Notes: generated from the letters alone by a model not told the origin. DNA of 64,000 nucleotides from Pseudonocardia sp. N23 (GCF_002583555.1 NZ_BEGX01000052.1:266068-330067); one strand, 5' to 3'; shown: positions 34,799 through 45,195, counted from the first letter of the stretch. Numbers and translations are program-made.

Positions 34799-35245
34799 TC
34801 ACGACGCCGCGTCCCGGTCGTACACGCACAGTGCCCAGATCACGACGATGTCCAGTGCGATCACGAGGAGCGACCACACCGGGTAGTACGGGATGAACGC
34901 GAAGTTCGCGAGGGCGCTCAGGGTGGCGAGTGCGATGCCGACGGCCCGTCCCCAGAGCCGCCCCGCGAGGACGCCCGCGCCGGCTGCCGTCAGGAGAATC
35001 CCGATCAGCAGGTGGACCCATCCCCAGGTCGTCAGGTCGAAGGTGAACACGTACTCGCGGGCCGCGACGTACACCTCGTTGCGGAAGAGCGCGACGATCC
35101 CCTCCACCGCACCGAAGACCCCGATGATGATCATGAGGATGCCGGCGAACCTGCTGGCCCCGACGACCCAGCCGGCGGGGTGGGCCGGACGGTGTGGAGC
35201 CGCGGGGGCGCCGGCATCACGCGTCGGCTGCTGGGATGACGACAT
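34799..35245 (-). CDS. DUF7144-like four-helix membrane protein
   Basis: This 148-residue protein has four membrane helices (about 30-52, 72-96, 99-118, 121-140). The segments GILMIIIGVFGAVEGIVALF, TWGWVHLLIGILLTAAGAGV and ALANFAFIPYYPVWSLLVIA are the recurrent pattern of an actinobacterial membrane family (DUF7144). The function is unknown; such proteins often occur with stress genes. The start is ATG 35245. Confidence 0.75.
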   Translation of the reverse strand: MSSSQQPTRDAGAPAAPHRPAHPAGWVVGASRFAGILMIIIGVFGAVEGIVALFRNEVYVAAREYVFTFDLTTWGWVHLLIGILLTAAGAGVLAGRLWGRAVGIALATLSALANFAFIPYYPVWSLLVIALDIVVIWALCVYDRDAAS

Positions 35246-35595
35246 CCGGACCTCCTGGACGAGACGGCACGTGCGCTGCGCAGGATGGTGTCGCCCGGGC
35301 CTCGTCGTCCCCTCATCCGTGGCGGGTGAGCCGGCGGGCGGCGGCGGGAGCCGGGACGTGGCGCCGGCCTCCTTCGAACAGCGGTGTCCGGTACCGACGA
35401 ATGGCCCTGTCGGGACCCGGTAGGTGCCGAGTTGACTGGATCGGGAGCAGCCGAGGCGCCGGTCACGAACGACCTGTCGGTCCCAGTCACTCAGCACGAC
35501 CGCGGCCCGCGCACCATCTGCCCTCGACTCGAGGGGAGGACGCAGGTGCATCCCGACGCCGGGCCTGCGTGCGCGGACACGACCGAGGGGCCGGG
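35246..35595. other. Intergenic region, no gene supported
   Basis: This 350-base divergent region separates the DUF7144 gene from the first LAL regulator. Open frames pass through it, but none has a convincing start or resemblance. It should hold promoters for both genes. No clear repeat was seen. Confidence 0.5.
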
Positions 35596-38268
35596 ATGAC
35601 GGCCGTCCCTGCACGCATCCCGACAGCGGACCGCGCCCCCGCGGTCGACCGTGCCCCCGCGGTGGACCCGGCCGATCCCCGCTTCGCCGTCCCGGTCGTG
35701 ACGAACGTGGCCGTCCGGCCACGTCTGCACGATCGGATGTCGGCGGCGAACTCGGCACCGTGCACGTTGATCTCGGCACCCGCAGGGTGGGGCAAGACCG
35801 TCCTCGCGGGCTCGTGGCTCGTCGGCACGACGGGCGACAGGATCGCGTGGATCGCACTCGATCCGGCGGACGACGACCTGCGCCGCTTCTGGTCCTCCGT
35901 CGTCCACGCGCTGTTGCCACACCTCGACGCGGGGGCTGCGGTGACGCTGCGCGCGACCGGCGGTGACGACGACCTGGAACGGATGCCCGGCCAGATCGCC
36001 AGGGCTCTCGCCCTGCACGAGGGCACCGTCATCCTCGTGCTCGACAACCTGCACGAGATCGCCGAGCCGGCGGTGCACGAGAGCCTGCTCCGGCTGGTCC
36101 GTCGGCCGCCGGCGGGTCTACGACTGGTCGTGACGACGCGCCGGGACCCGCCGTGGCCCCTGAACCAGCTCCGCCTCGCCGGCCTGCTCCTCGAGCTGCG
36201 CACCTCGGACCTGGCGTTCCGCCGCGACGAGGCGGGCGCGCTGCTCGCCGGGCTCGGTGTCCACCTCGACCCGGCCGACCTGGAACGGCTGGTCACCCGG
36301 ACCGACGGCTGGGCCGCCGGCCTGCGGCTGGCCGCCGTCGAGCTGCAGCGCTCGAGGAACCCTGCCGACGTCGTTGCGGAGTTCTCCGGGAACGACCATT
36401 CGATGGCGTCCTACCTCCTGGAGGACGTCCTCGGGGGGCTCGCCCCCGAGCTGCTCGGGTTCCTCGTACGCGTCAGCATCCTCGACGTGGTCTGCGCCGA
36501 GCTGGCCGATGCGATCACCGGCCGCAGGGACGGTGCCGTCACCCTGGCCGAGCTGGCCGCCGAGAACCTCTTCGTACAGGCGGTCGGCGGCGGGCGGTGG
36601 TACCGGCTGCACCGGCTCATCGCGGACGTCCTGCGGCCGCGGCTCGTCCGGCCCAGGACGGTGCGGGAGCTCCATCGCCGGGCGGCCGTCTGGTACCTGC
36701 AGCAGGGGATGCCCTACGAGGCCATCCGGTACGCGCTGCGCGGGCGGCTGTGGCCGTTCGCCGCGGAGATGCTCGGGGTTCACGTCCTCTCCCTCGGGGT
36801 CCGGGGCGGTTTCAGGGACATCGACGTGCTCCTGACATCGGCCCCGCGTGCCGTGCTGCTCAGCCATCCGGAGCTCGCAGCCGCCCTCGCCACCACGCGG
36901 ATCCTGCAGGGTTCACCGGCCGAGCTCGGGGTGCTGACCGCTGCCACCCGCGCGGGCCTCGACAGTCTCTCCGCGCCCCGGGCGAGGCGACTGCGCGTCG
37001 TCCTGGACCTCATGGAGATCGGGAACGGCCGGGCCGACGGCGATCTCGCGCGGGTCGCAGCCGCGTGCCGTCGCGTGCCGGGCGACCCCACCACCCTCGC
37101 CGGCCTCGGGCTCGCCGGCTGGGACGTGATACCGATGCTGGTGCTGGGCAATGCGGGGACGGCCGAGTTCTGGACCGGCGACCTGGTCGGCGCCGAGGAG
37201 CACCTGCGGGCCGCCGTTGACGTCGACCGGGCCGGCGGCATGCTCCGCCCCCGGCTCAACGCCGCGGCCCATCTCGCCCTGCTCCACTGCGAACACGGGG
37301 AGCTGGACGTGGCGGCCACGCAGGCGCAGGCGGTGGTCGACCAGGCGGCGGCGACCGGTTGGACGGTCTCGGCCCAGGTCGTGGCCGCGTACCTGGCGCT
37401 GGCTCAGCTGGCGTTGGACCGTGACGACCCGCAGGGCGCGGACAGCTGGCTGGTCCGCGTCGCCGAGGTCGAGGCGCTGGTACCCGAGCCTCATGTCCAG
37501 CTCGCCGCAGCGGTGCTCGGTGCGCTGCGGCGCGCCGACTCCGGCGACCTCCCCGGAGCACTGTCCGGCCTCAGGCTGGCCGTCGCCTCCGCGGGTGTGC
37601 ACGTGCCCGCCCCACTCACGGACCGGGCGTCGCAGGTCGAGGCCGCGCTGCTGTGCCGGACAGGTCACCTGGCGACGGCGCGGCAGGTGCTGGCGGGGCT
37701 GCGGGGTGGCGTCACCGCGTGCTCGGCGAGGGCTGCCGCCCGCGTCGCGTTGTCCGCGAAGGACCACGTCGCCGCGGGCGAGTCGCTCGCGTCGGTCCCG
37801 GGCGACGGGGGGACGGTGCGCGGCCAGGTGGAGGGTGCCCTCCTGCGCAGTGCCGTCGCGGCGCCCTCCGACGGGGCCGCCGCGCTCGCGCAGCTCGACC
37901 TGGCCCTGCGGATCGCGGCGCCGCTGGGGTTCCGCCGCCCGTTCCTCGACCTGGCGACCGAGCTGCGGCCCCTGCTCGGTGAGCGGATCGAAGCCGGAAC
38001 CGCCTCCGCGGGTTTCGCCGAGGACCTGCTCCTGCGGATGTCGGATCGGGTCCTCGAACCGAGGCCCGCACGAGGCGTCACTCTGACCGACCGGGAGCAG
38101 CTCGTCCTGCGCTATCTCTCGGGAACGCTGTCCAACGCCGAGATGGCCGCGGAGATGTACCTGTCGGTCAACACGATCAAGACGCACCAGCGGATGATCT
38201 ACCGCAAACTCGGCGCGGCCGGGCGGCGCGATGCCGTCCGGCGGGCGAAGCGGTCAGGGCTCCTGTGA
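35596..38268 (+). CDS. LuxR-type large ATP-binding regulator (LAL/MalT-like), copy 1
   Basis: This ~890-residue protein has a Walker A motif ISAPAGWGKTVLAGSWL (about 57-73), an AAA/STAND ATPase region (DNLHEIAEPAVHESLLRLVR is near Walker B), and a long TPR-like middle. The C-terminal LuxR helix-turn-helix reads LTDREQLVLRYLSG, then AEMYLSVNTIKTHQRMIYRK. LAL proteins act as ATP-dependent activators that bind a small inducer. A second member follows at 38945. I chose ATG 35596; frame extension upstream is unsupported. Confidence 0.9.
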   Translation: MTAVPARIPTADRAPAVDRAPAVDPADPRFAVPVVTNVAVRPRLHDRMSAANSAPCTLISAPAGWGKTVLAGSWLVGTTGDRIAWIALDPADDDLRRFWSSVVHALLPHLDAGAAVTLRATGGDDDLERMPGQIARALALHEGTVILVLDNLHEIAEPAVHESLLRLVRRPPAGLRLVVTTRRDPPWPLNQLRLAGLLLELRTSDLAFRRDEAGALLAGLGVHLDPADLERLVTRTDGWAAGLRLAAVELQRSRNPADVVAEFSGNDHSMASYLLEDVLGGLAPELLGFLVRVSILDVVCAELADAITGRRDGAVTLAELAAENLFVQAVGGGRWYRLHRLIADVLRPRLVRPRTVRELHRRAAVWYLQQGMPYEAIRYALRGRLWPFAAEMLGVHVLSLGVRGGFRDIDVLLTSAPRAVLLSHPELAAALATTRILQGSPAELGVLTAATRAGLDSLSAPRARRLRVVLDLMEIGNGRADGDLARVAAACRRVPGDPTTLAGLGLAGWDVIPMLVLGNAGTAEFWTGDLVGAEEHLRAAVDVDRAGGMLRPRLNAAAHLALLHCEHGELDVAATQAQAVVDQAAATGWTVSAQVVAAYLALAQLALDRDDPQGADSWLVRVAEVEALVPEPHVQLAAAVLGALRRADSGDLPGALSGLRLAVASAGVHVPAPLTDRASQVEAALLCRTGHLATARQVLAGLRGGVTACSARAAARVALSAKDHVAAGESLASVPGDGGTVRGQVEGALLRSAVAAPSDGAAALAQLDLALRIAAPLGFRRPFLDLATELRPLLGERIEAGTASAGFAEDLLLRMSDRVLEPRPARGVTLTDREQLVLRYLSGTLSNAEMAAEMYLSVNTIKTHQRMIYRKLGAAGRRDAVRRAKRSGLL

Positions 38269-38562
38269 GCGTGTCCCCTTCATTCCGTGAGGATGACCCG
38301 CACTCACCCCCGGTGGCGACAGGATGTATGCCCTCGCGGACTCCCCGGAGGGGACGCGCGTACCGCCGGACCGACCGCCTGCCCGGCAATTCCTGCATTC
38401 CGGAAACAATTCCGACCCCCGTTTCGCGCCGCAGCGGTCCCGCATATCGGCTTCACCATTCGCCGGTCGCATTTCCAGCCACCCCGGGCGGGTGATGCCA
38501 CCCCTGCCGTCCACCGGAACACTCCGGACGGCTTCACGGCCGACTCGTGACGGAGGCGAACA

Positions 38563-38757
38563 ATGGCATTCCCAGGTCTTGCACCTGCGTCCGGACGACG
38601 CCGGGCCGAGGCGTGGACCCACTCCTTGACCCGCATCCTGACCATTGAGATCCGCGAGGCGATCCACACCGGGACGATCACCGTGGCGGAGGCGGAGGAA
38701 CTCCTCCCGCGCCTCGTCCTGGTGATCGACCAGGCAATCGGTGACGCCGGATCCTGA
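38563..38757 (+). CDS. Small hypothetical protein between two LAL regulators
   Basis: This 64-residue protein starts at ATG 38563 behind a GGAGG ribosome site. The sequence is amphipathic-helical (LTRILTIEIREAIHTGTITV, then AEAEELLPRLVLVIDQAIG). It lies between the LAL genes. A function is not evident; a small accessory or effector role is a guess. The 294 bases before it (38269-38562) show no other gene. Confidence 0.5.
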   Translation: MAFPGLAPASGRRRAEAWTHSLTRILTIEIREAIHTGTITVAEAEELLPRLVLVIDQAIGDAGS

Positions 38758-38944
38758 CCCGGCCGACGCCATTCCATCGATCCTCGATCGACCATTCAGC
38801 GCCGCCGACCGGCGCAATCGGAGGTAAAATCGAGCACATCGTTTGGTCATTGCCACCCCCGCGCCTATCGTGGACCGACAGCATCGCCCGGCGACGTCGA
38901 TCAGCCGGATTCTCGGGACGTACGGCCAACAGGAGCTGATCGTC

Positions 38945-41536
38945 ATGCCGATCGTTCCGGGCGCGAAGATCTCGGTTCCGGCCCTGCCGCCCGAATTCGT
39001 GGGGCGTCCGCATCTCTCGGCGGCGCTGGACGCCCCGGGCGGGCCCGACGTGGCCCTCGTCTGTGCGCCCGCGGGCTACGGGAAGTCGCTGCTGCTCGCG
39101 GACCGGGCGCTGGCCGACTCGGCGACGGAGACCGTGTGGGTCACCCTCGACGCCGACGACAACGCACCCGGGCGTCTGTGGGCCGCGGTCCTGGCAGCCC
39201 TCACCCAGTGCCCGTCGGTGTGCTCGCTGGAGCCCCTGCACGAACGGAGCACGACGCGGCCGGAGTTCGTCGCCGAGCTCGCCGAGGCGCTCCAGGACCT
39301 CCCGAGCCGGGTCCGCGTCATCCTCGACGACGTCCACGAGCTGGTGGATCCGCAGGTCCTCCGGCAGGTGCAGAGCTTCGTCAGGGCGAAGCCGGTCACC
39401 GTCCAGCTCGTCCTCGCGAGCCGGCTGGACCCGCCGTTGTCACTCCCGCGGCTCCGGCTGACCGGACGCCTCTGGGAGCTGCGCGCCGCCGAGATGGCCC
39501 TCACCCGGGAGCAGGCCGCCGCGATGCTCGAACGGTCGGGACTGTGCCTGTCCCCCACCGAGATCGAGGTGCTGCACCGGCGTACCGGCGGGTGGGCGGC
39601 CGGGCTTCGGCTCGCCGCGCTCGGGTTGCGGGAGTCGTCGAGTCCGGACGAGTTCCTCGCCCAGTTCTCGGGGGACGACCGCTCCGTCGCGGACTACCTG
39701 ATCGGGGAGATCCTCTCCGGCCTGCCCTCGGACATCCGAGGTTTCCTCCGGGTGATCAGCATCAGCGATCCCGTCCCCGTCGGGCTCGCCGCCGAGCTCA
39801 CCGCCAGGGACGAGGCCGGCAGCGTGCTGCACGGTCTGGAGCGCCGGACGTCGCTCGTCACGGCTCTGGACCCGCTGCACGAGGTGTACCGCGTCCAGGA
39901 GCTCCTGCGTACCCACCTGACGGCAGACCTCCATCGACAAGGCGCCAAGCGGCTGGAGAGCCTGCACCGTGACGCGGCGCGATGGTGGGCGGGGCAGGAC
40001 CAGCCCCTGCGCGCACTCGACCATGCCGCGCGCAGCCGCGACCCGGAGCTGCTGCTGGAGGTCCTGCGTCGGTCCGCCATCCGGCTCGTCCTCACCGGGG
40101 AGCACGCGGCACTGCGCCGGGCGCTCACCGGTGCCCATTCCTCCTTGTCCACGGACGACCCGTGGCTCCTGCTCGCCTCGGCGCTGGCGAACCTGGAGGC
40201 GGGCGACCTGTCGGCCGCGCACGAGGATCTGAACCGGGTGTCGACCTCATGGGACTCCCGACCGGACACGGCGGAGCTCGCCGTCCTGCACGTGGTCGCC
40301 GAGCAGTTCGAGACCGACCGCACGACCGTCGCGGCGAGGACGTCCGAGCCGGTCCGCGCGATCCCGACGGAGCCGGAGTTGGAGGCCCTCGCGCGGCTGA
40401 GCCGGGGTGGTGTCCAGCTGGAGCAGAACGATCTCGTGGCGGCCCGGTCCAACCTGGACGCGGCGCTGGCCCTGAGTCGCCGCCACGACTTCGACTTCCT
40501 CGAGCTCCAGTGTCTCGTCCTGCTCGGTGTCGCCGCGAGCGGCACGGGTGATCTCCGCACGATGCGGTCCGTGAGCACAGAGGCGCTGGCCGTCGCTGAC
40601 GGGCACGCCTGGGAGGGGTCGACCTGGTCGGGCGCGGCTGCCGCCATGCTCGGGTACTCCGACCTCCTCCGCGCCGATCCCGTCGCCGCCGCGCGCCGGA
40701 CCGAGCGCCGCCCGGAGACGGACGCGGCGGAGTCGGTGCCCTTGTTGCGCTACGTCCTGCGCGCGGTCCACGGTGCCGCGCTCTTCGATCTGGGCGAACG
40801 GGCAGCAGGGTTGGCCGAGCTCCAGCAGTCGCGCTCGGACTTCGGCGACCACGAGGCGGCGGTCGAGCGTGTCGCCGCGATGGCGGTCCTGGAGTTCTGC
40901 GCGGCGCGGACGCTCGGTCACTCCGTCGCGGCCCGCACCGTTCTCACGTGGTTGACCGAGCAGGCGGACGGCAGCGGCGAGGTGTCGGTGATGCAGGCGT
41001 GGTCCGACAGCGCCGCCGGTCGCCACGAGCGCGCGCGCTCGCTGGTGCGTTCCGTGCTGGACGGCGATGCCCCACCGCTGCTCCCCGCCACGATGGTCGA
41101 CGCCTGGTTGCTGGAGACGTCGATCGCGCTGGCCGCGGGCGAACGGCACACGGCGCGCCACGCACTGCGCAGCGCGTTGGCCGTCGGCGACCTCCTCGAC
41201 GCGGTCCGGCCGTTCGCCCAGGCCGATCCGATCGTCCGCGAGCTGTTGGTGGCGCAACGCGGCAGCTTCGGTCCGTCCGGCGGGTTCGCGGACCGCGTGC
41301 TCGCCGCCCGGGCGGGCGAACCGCAGGAGACGATGTTGAGCGAGCGGGAGATCACGGTCCTCGGTCTGCTGCCGTCCATGTTGTCACTCGACGAGATCGC
41401 CACCGATCTGACGGTGTCGGTCAACACCGTGAAGACCCATGTCCGGTCGATCTACACGAAGCTCGGTGTGAGCAGCCGTCGGCTCGCGGTTCTCGCCGCC
41501 CACCAGCGGGGCCTCATCGCCACGGGCGTGCGCTGA
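38945..41536 (+). CDS. LuxR-type large ATP-binding regulator (LAL/MalT-like), copy 2
   Basis: This ~863-residue LAL protein has Walker A CAPAGYGKSLLLADRAL (about 40-56), Walker B-like RVRVILDDVHELVDPQVLRQ, TPR-like repeats, and a C-terminal LuxR helix-turn-helix with LSEREITVLGLLP and IATDLTVSVNTVKTHVRSIY. It is parallel to copy 1 and shares its layout, so they probably arose by duplication but have diverged. ATG 38945 has AGGAG at 38931; a TTG at 38843 is less likely. Confidence 0.9.
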   Translation: MPIVPGAKISVPALPPEFVGRPHLSAALDAPGGPDVALVCAPAGYGKSLLLADRALADSATETVWVTLDADDNAPGRLWAAVLAALTQCPSVCSLEPLHERSTTRPEFVAELAEALQDLPSRVRVILDDVHELVDPQVLRQVQSFVRAKPVTVQLVLASRLDPPLSLPRLRLTGRLWELRAAEMALTREQAAAMLERSGLCLSPTEIEVLHRRTGGWAAGLRLAALGLRESSSPDEFLAQFSGDDRSVADYLIGEILSGLPSDIRGFLRVISISDPVPVGLAAELTARDEAGSVLHGLERRTSLVTALDPLHEVYRVQELLRTHLTADLHRQGAKRLESLHRDAARWWAGQDQPLRALDHAARSRDPELLLEVLRRSAIRLVLTGEHAALRRALTGAHSSLSTDDPWLLLASALANLEAGDLSAAHEDLNRVSTSWDSRPDTAELAVLHVVAEQFETDRTTVAARTSEPVRAIPTEPELEALARLSRGGVQLEQNDLVAARSNLDAALALSRRHDFDFLELQCLVLLGVAASGTGDLRTMRSVSTEALAVADGHAWEGSTWSGAAAAMLGYSDLLRADPVAAARRTERRPETDAAESVPLLRYVLRAVHGAALFDLGERAAGLAELQQSRSDFGDHEAAVERVAAMAVLEFCAARTLGHSVAARTVLTWLTEQADGSGEVSVMQAWSDSAAGRHERARSLVRSVLDGDAPPLLPATMVDAWLLETSIALAAGERHTARHALRSALAVGDLLDAVRPFAQADPIVRELLVAQRGSFGPSGGFADRVLAARAGEPQETMLSEREITVLGLLPSMLSLDEIATDLTVSVNTVKTHVRSIYTKLGVSSRRLAVLAAHQRGLIATGVR

Positions 41537-41566
41537 CCCCGGCTTCGGACCCACCCGGGGCGCAGG

Positions 41567-42778
41567 TCAGCGCGACGCCGCGGGTGAGGGCCCCGCCGGC
41601 GGCGGACCCTGCGGCTCCGCGACGGGCCGCCCGCGGCCGGTTCGACGGCGCCGCCGCGGGCGGTCCGGGGCCTCCCCCGGTTCCGGCACCTTCGCCGATG
41701 CGCGCAGCAGGGCGTCGGCCCACGCGGCCTTGGGGTCCACGTCCACCAGCACCGCCTTCGCCAGGAGCGTCAGCGGGATGGCGAGGATCGCACCGAGCGG
41801 ACCGAGCAGCCACGCCCAGAACACGAGCGCGACGAAGGTGACGGTCACGGACAACCCGACCGCGTCGCCGATGAAACGCGGCTGGATGATCGACTGCACG
41901 ACGAAGTTGAGTACCCCGTAGACCGCGATGACGATCAGCATCCGGCTCGGTCCGCCCGAGAGCAGTGCGAGCAGGGCCGGTGGCACCACCCCGATGATGA
42001 AACCGACGTTCGGGATGTAGTTGGTGACGAACGCCAGCAGCCCCCAGGTCACCGCGAGAGGGATTCCCAGCAGCGCCAGGGCGACCGAGTCCAGCACCGC
42101 GACCACGAACCCGAACACGGTCGTCACGACGAGGTACTGACGTGTGCCCCGGGCGAAGCTCCCGAGCGCCTCGGTGATCCTCGGCCGGTCGACCGCGATC
42201 GACGCGAGCCTGTCCCGCGCCCCGCCCGCCTCGATGCTGAGGAACAGCAGCAGCGACAGCAGGAACACGAAGTTCGAGGCGAGTCCCGCGACGCTGCTGA
42301 GGAGGACACCCAGGATCCCCGCCAACCTGCCGAGGTTCAGCGAGCCCGCCACCTGCTGGAGCTGCTCCGGCCCGACGCCGAGCTGCAGCAGCCACGAGGA
42401 CAGGGACGTGACGAGCTCGTCCGCCGACGTGGCGTACTGGGGCAGCTCGGCCGCGAGTCGGGCCACCGAGACGATGACGCCCAGCGCGAGGCCGAACAGG
42501 ATCGCGTAGACGAGCACGACGACCACGAGGCTCGTGGCCCAGGCCGGCCACCCGCGGCGGATCAGCCATCCCTGCACGGGTGACACCGCGATCACCACGA
42601 CCAGCGCCATGAACGCGGGGCCGATCAGCCAGGCCACGGCATGGACACCCGCGATCACCACCACGACCGCCGCGGCCCCGAGCAGGACCACCAGTGCGCG
42701 CGGGATGGCTCCCGGCCGGCGCCCGGCCGGCACCGCGACGGCTTCGGACGTGGGGTGCTCGGGCCGCTGAATGGTCAC
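41567..42778 (-). CDS. AI-2E (PerM/YdiK)-family transporter
   Basis: This 403-residue membrane protein has about seven to eight helices. Features are an N-terminal hairpin (about 28-75), the central soluble part, and the C-terminal block with LALLGIPLAVTWGLLAFVTN, YIPNVGFIIGVVPPALLAL and FIGDAVGLSVTVTFVALVFW, typical of the family. Some members export small molecules or ions. No substrate can be assigned here. It is convergent with the second LAL gene. Confidence 0.9.
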   Translation of the reverse strand: MTIQRPEHPTSEAVAVPAGRRPGAIPRALVVLLGAAAVVVVIAGVHAVAWLIGPAFMALVVVIAVSPVQGWLIRRGWPAWATSLVVVVLVYAILFGLALGVIVSVARLAAELPQYATSADELVTSLSSWLLQLGVGPEQLQQVAGSLNLGRLAGILGVLLSSVAGLASNFVFLLSLLLFLSIEAGGARDRLASIAVDRPRITEALGSFARGTRQYLVVTTVFGFVVAVLDSVALALLGIPLAVTWGLLAFVTNYIPNVGFIIGVVPPALLALLSGGPSRMLIVIAVYGVLNFVVQSIIQPRFIGDAVGLSVTVTFVALVFWAWLLGPLGAILAIPLTLLAKAVLVDVDPKAAWADALLRASAKVPEPGEAPDRPRRRRRTGRGRPVAEPQGPPPAGPSPAASR

Positions 42779-42959
42779 CGGGGAACGCTATGGCGGCCCG
42801 CGGCCCGGGTCCTCACCCGTCGCGGGCGAAAGACCTGGACAGCCCGCGGCCCGGGTCGCCCTTCGAGGGTGATGCCGGGGTCCGACGCGGGGACCACGGT
42901 GTGGGGCGTCGGCAGCGGCATCGCGCCGGGAGTGCGCACGTCCGGATGAAGGAGTTCTC

Positions 42960-43406
42960 GTGTCGTTCTGGGACATCGTGCTGTCCATCGGATGGTTCAT
43001 GATCTTGTTCACGTGGGTCTGGATGCTCATCGCCATCTTCGGCGACATCCTCCGCGACCACGAGCTGTCGGGGTGGGCGAAGGCACTGTGGACCCTGTTC
43101 CTCGTCGTGCTGCCGTGGGTCGGTGCCCTGGCCTACCTGATCGCCCGGGGCCGGTCGATGAACGAGCGGGCGAGAGCCCGCGCGCGGCACCAGGAGGAGG
43201 CATTCGACCAGTACGTCCGGCAGACCGTCGCGACGTCGGGGGCGTCGAGCACCGCCGAGGAGATCGCCAAGCTGGCCGATCTGCGCGACCGGGGAGCGAT
43301 CACGGCCGAGGAGTTCCAACAGGCGAAGACGAAGGCGCTCGAGGGGCCGGCCGGCCGCACGGACCGGGCCCGGCGCGACGAGCACCCGGTCCGTACCGGC
43401 TCCTGA
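42960..43406 (+). CDS. SHOCT-domain membrane protein with PLDc_N-type N-terminus
   Basis: This 148-residue protein starts at GTG 42960. It has two hydrophobic helices (about 3-28 and 43-60), with ELSGWAKALWTLFLVVLPWV between and inside them, the pattern of the PLDc_N segment. A C-terminal SHOCT motif (about 95-125, AEEIAKLADLRDRGAITAEE) follows. SHOCT is a short oligomerisation or binding motif. The function is unknown but it fits a membrane-stress context. Confidence 0.85.
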   Translation: MSFWDIVLSIGWFMILFTWVWMLIAIFGDILRDHELSGWAKALWTLFLVVLPWVGALAYLIARGRSMNERARARARHQEEAFDQYVRQTVATSGASSTAEEIAKLADLRDRGAITAEEFQQAKTKALEGPAGRTDRARRDEHPVRTGS

Positions 43407-43548
43407 ACCGCGCCGGTCCGGTAGTCCGCCGTCGTGATCAGGTGTTCGCCCGCTGAGGGTGATCCCGCCGGTCCGGGGCCGACCGACGATGGCCGCGACA
43501 GCCGCGGCCTGGTGCACAGGTCGCTCCCCCGACCGATCCGGAGCAGCG

Positions 43549-45192
43549 ATGAGCGACGGCGCGACGGCGCGACGAGCGGGAGCGGCGGTGGGCGGGGTCC
43601 TGCTGACCCTTGCCGCCGGCCAGTTCCTCATGACCCTCGACAGCTCGGTCATGAACGTCGCGATCGCGACCGTGGCGCGGGACGTCGGCACCACCGTGAC
43701 CGGGGTCCAGGCCGCCATCACCTTCTACACGCTGGTGATGGCGATGTTCATGGTGGCGGGCGGGAAGATCGGCACGATGATCGGCAGGCGGCGTGCCTTC
43801 GCCGTCGGATGCGTCATCTACGGCCTGGGCTCGCTCACGACGGCGCTCGCCCCCAACCTCACCGTTCTGGTGCTGGGCTGGTCCGTGCTCGAAGGCCTCG
43901 GCGCCGCGCTGATCCTGCCCGCGATCGTCGCGCTCGTCGCCGGGAACTTCCCCGCGGAGGGCAGGCCGCGCGCCTACGGCCTGGTGATGGGGGCCGGTGC
44001 CGTCGCGGTCGCGGTCGGACCTCTGATCGGCGGCGTCGCGGCCACGTACTTCTCGTGGCGCTGGGTGTTCGTCGGCGAGGTCCTCGTCGTCGTCGCGATC
44101 CTGGCTCTCGCCCGCCGGATGCAGGACACCCCGGCCGAGAACACGCGGACCTTCGACGCGCTCGGCGCCGCGCTGGCCGCCGTCGGTCTCGGCGCGGTGG
44201 TGCTGGGGATCCTGCGGTCGGCCGAGTGGGGCTGGGTGGCGCCCAAGCCCGGGGCGCCGTCGCTGTTCGGGGTGTCGCCCACCCTCTGGCTGGTCCTCGT
44301 GGGAGCACTGGTGACCTGGGCGTTCTTCGAGCACGAGTCCCGGCTCGAGGCGGCCGGCGCCGAGCCACTGGTGGCGCCGTCACTGTTCGGCAACCGGCAG
44401 ATGGCCGGTGGTCTGGTGATGTTCTTCGTGCTCTACCTCGTGCAGGCCGGGGTCTTCTTCACCATCCCGCTGTTCCTGTCGGTGTCGCTCGGGCTGTCGG
44501 CGATCGACACCGGCGTGCGCATCCTGCCGCTCTCGGTGACCCTGCTGATCGCGGCGGTCGGCATCCCCCGGTTCCTCCCCGACGCATCGCCCCGTCGCGT
44601 CGTCCGGCTCGGGCTCCTCGCGATGTTCCTGGGCATCGTGGTCCTGCTCGTCGCCATCGACCCGGACGCCGACGCCCGCATCGTGACCGTCCCGCTGCTG
44701 CTGCTCGGGCTCGGGATCGGGGCCCTCGCCTCGCAGCTCGGCGCCGTCACGGTCTCCGCCGTTCCCGACGAGCAGAGCCCTCAGGTGGGCGGCCTGCAGA
44801 ACACTGCCACGAACCTGGGGGCCGCCGTCGGTACCGCGCTGGCGGGTTCGCTGCTCATCACCGCGCTCACGACCTCGTTCCTCCAGGGCGTCCAGGACAA
44901 CCCGGCCGTCCCCGAGCAGGTCACCACCGCGGCAACGGTGCAGCTCGCCGGCGGAGTTCCGTTCCTCTCCGACCTCGACCTGCAGGACGCGCTGACGACG
45001 GCGCAGGCCGCCCCGGAGGTCACCCGGGCCGTGCTGGAGGCCAACCGGCAGGCCCGCGTCGACGGACTCAGGACGGCACTGGCCGTCCTCTCCCTGATCG
45101 CACTGCTCGGGGTGGTCGTCGCCCGCCGGGTGCCCGAGCGGCCGCCGCGCTCCACCGTCGGGACCTCGCCGCCGGTCGCGGAGGAGAGCTGA
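43549..45192 (+). CDS. MFS drug-efflux-type transporter (DHA2, 14-helix)
   Basis: This 547-residue protein has the DHA2 signature: FLMTLDSSVMNVAIATVARD (motif D1, about 25-44), GGKIGTMIGRRRAF (motif A), and WSVLEGLGAALILPAIVALV. It has about 14 helices, longer than 12-helix MFS proteins. It exports hydrophobic compounds with proton exchange; the substrate is unknown. The start is ATG 43549. It is the only gene in its direction here and ends 4 bases before the convergent membrane gene. Confidence 0.92.
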   Translation: MSDGATARRAGAAVGGVLLTLAAGQFLMTLDSSVMNVAIATVARDVGTTVTGVQAAITFYTLVMAMFMVAGGKIGTMIGRRRAFAVGCVIYGLGSLTTALAPNLTVLVLGWSVLEGLGAALILPAIVALVAGNFPAEGRPRAYGLVMGAGAVAVAVGPLIGGVAATYFSWRWVFVGEVLVVVAILALARRMQDTPAENTRTFDALGAALAAVGLGAVVLGILRSAEWGWVAPKPGAPSLFGVSPTLWLVLVGALVTWAFFEHESRLEAAGAEPLVAPSLFGNRQMAGGLVMFFVLYLVQAGVFFTIPLFLSVSLGLSAIDTGVRILPLSVTLLIAAVGIPRFLPDASPRRVVRLGLLAMFLGIVVLLVAIDPDADARIVTVPLLLLGLGIGALASQLGAVTVSAVPDEQSPQVGGLQNTATNLGAAVGTALAGSLLITALTTSFLQGVQDNPAVPEQVTTAATVQLAGGVPFLSDLDLQDALTTAQAAPEVTRAVLEANRQARVDGLRTALAVLSLIALLGVVVARRVPERPPRSTVGTSPPVAEES

Positions 45193-45195
45193 CGG

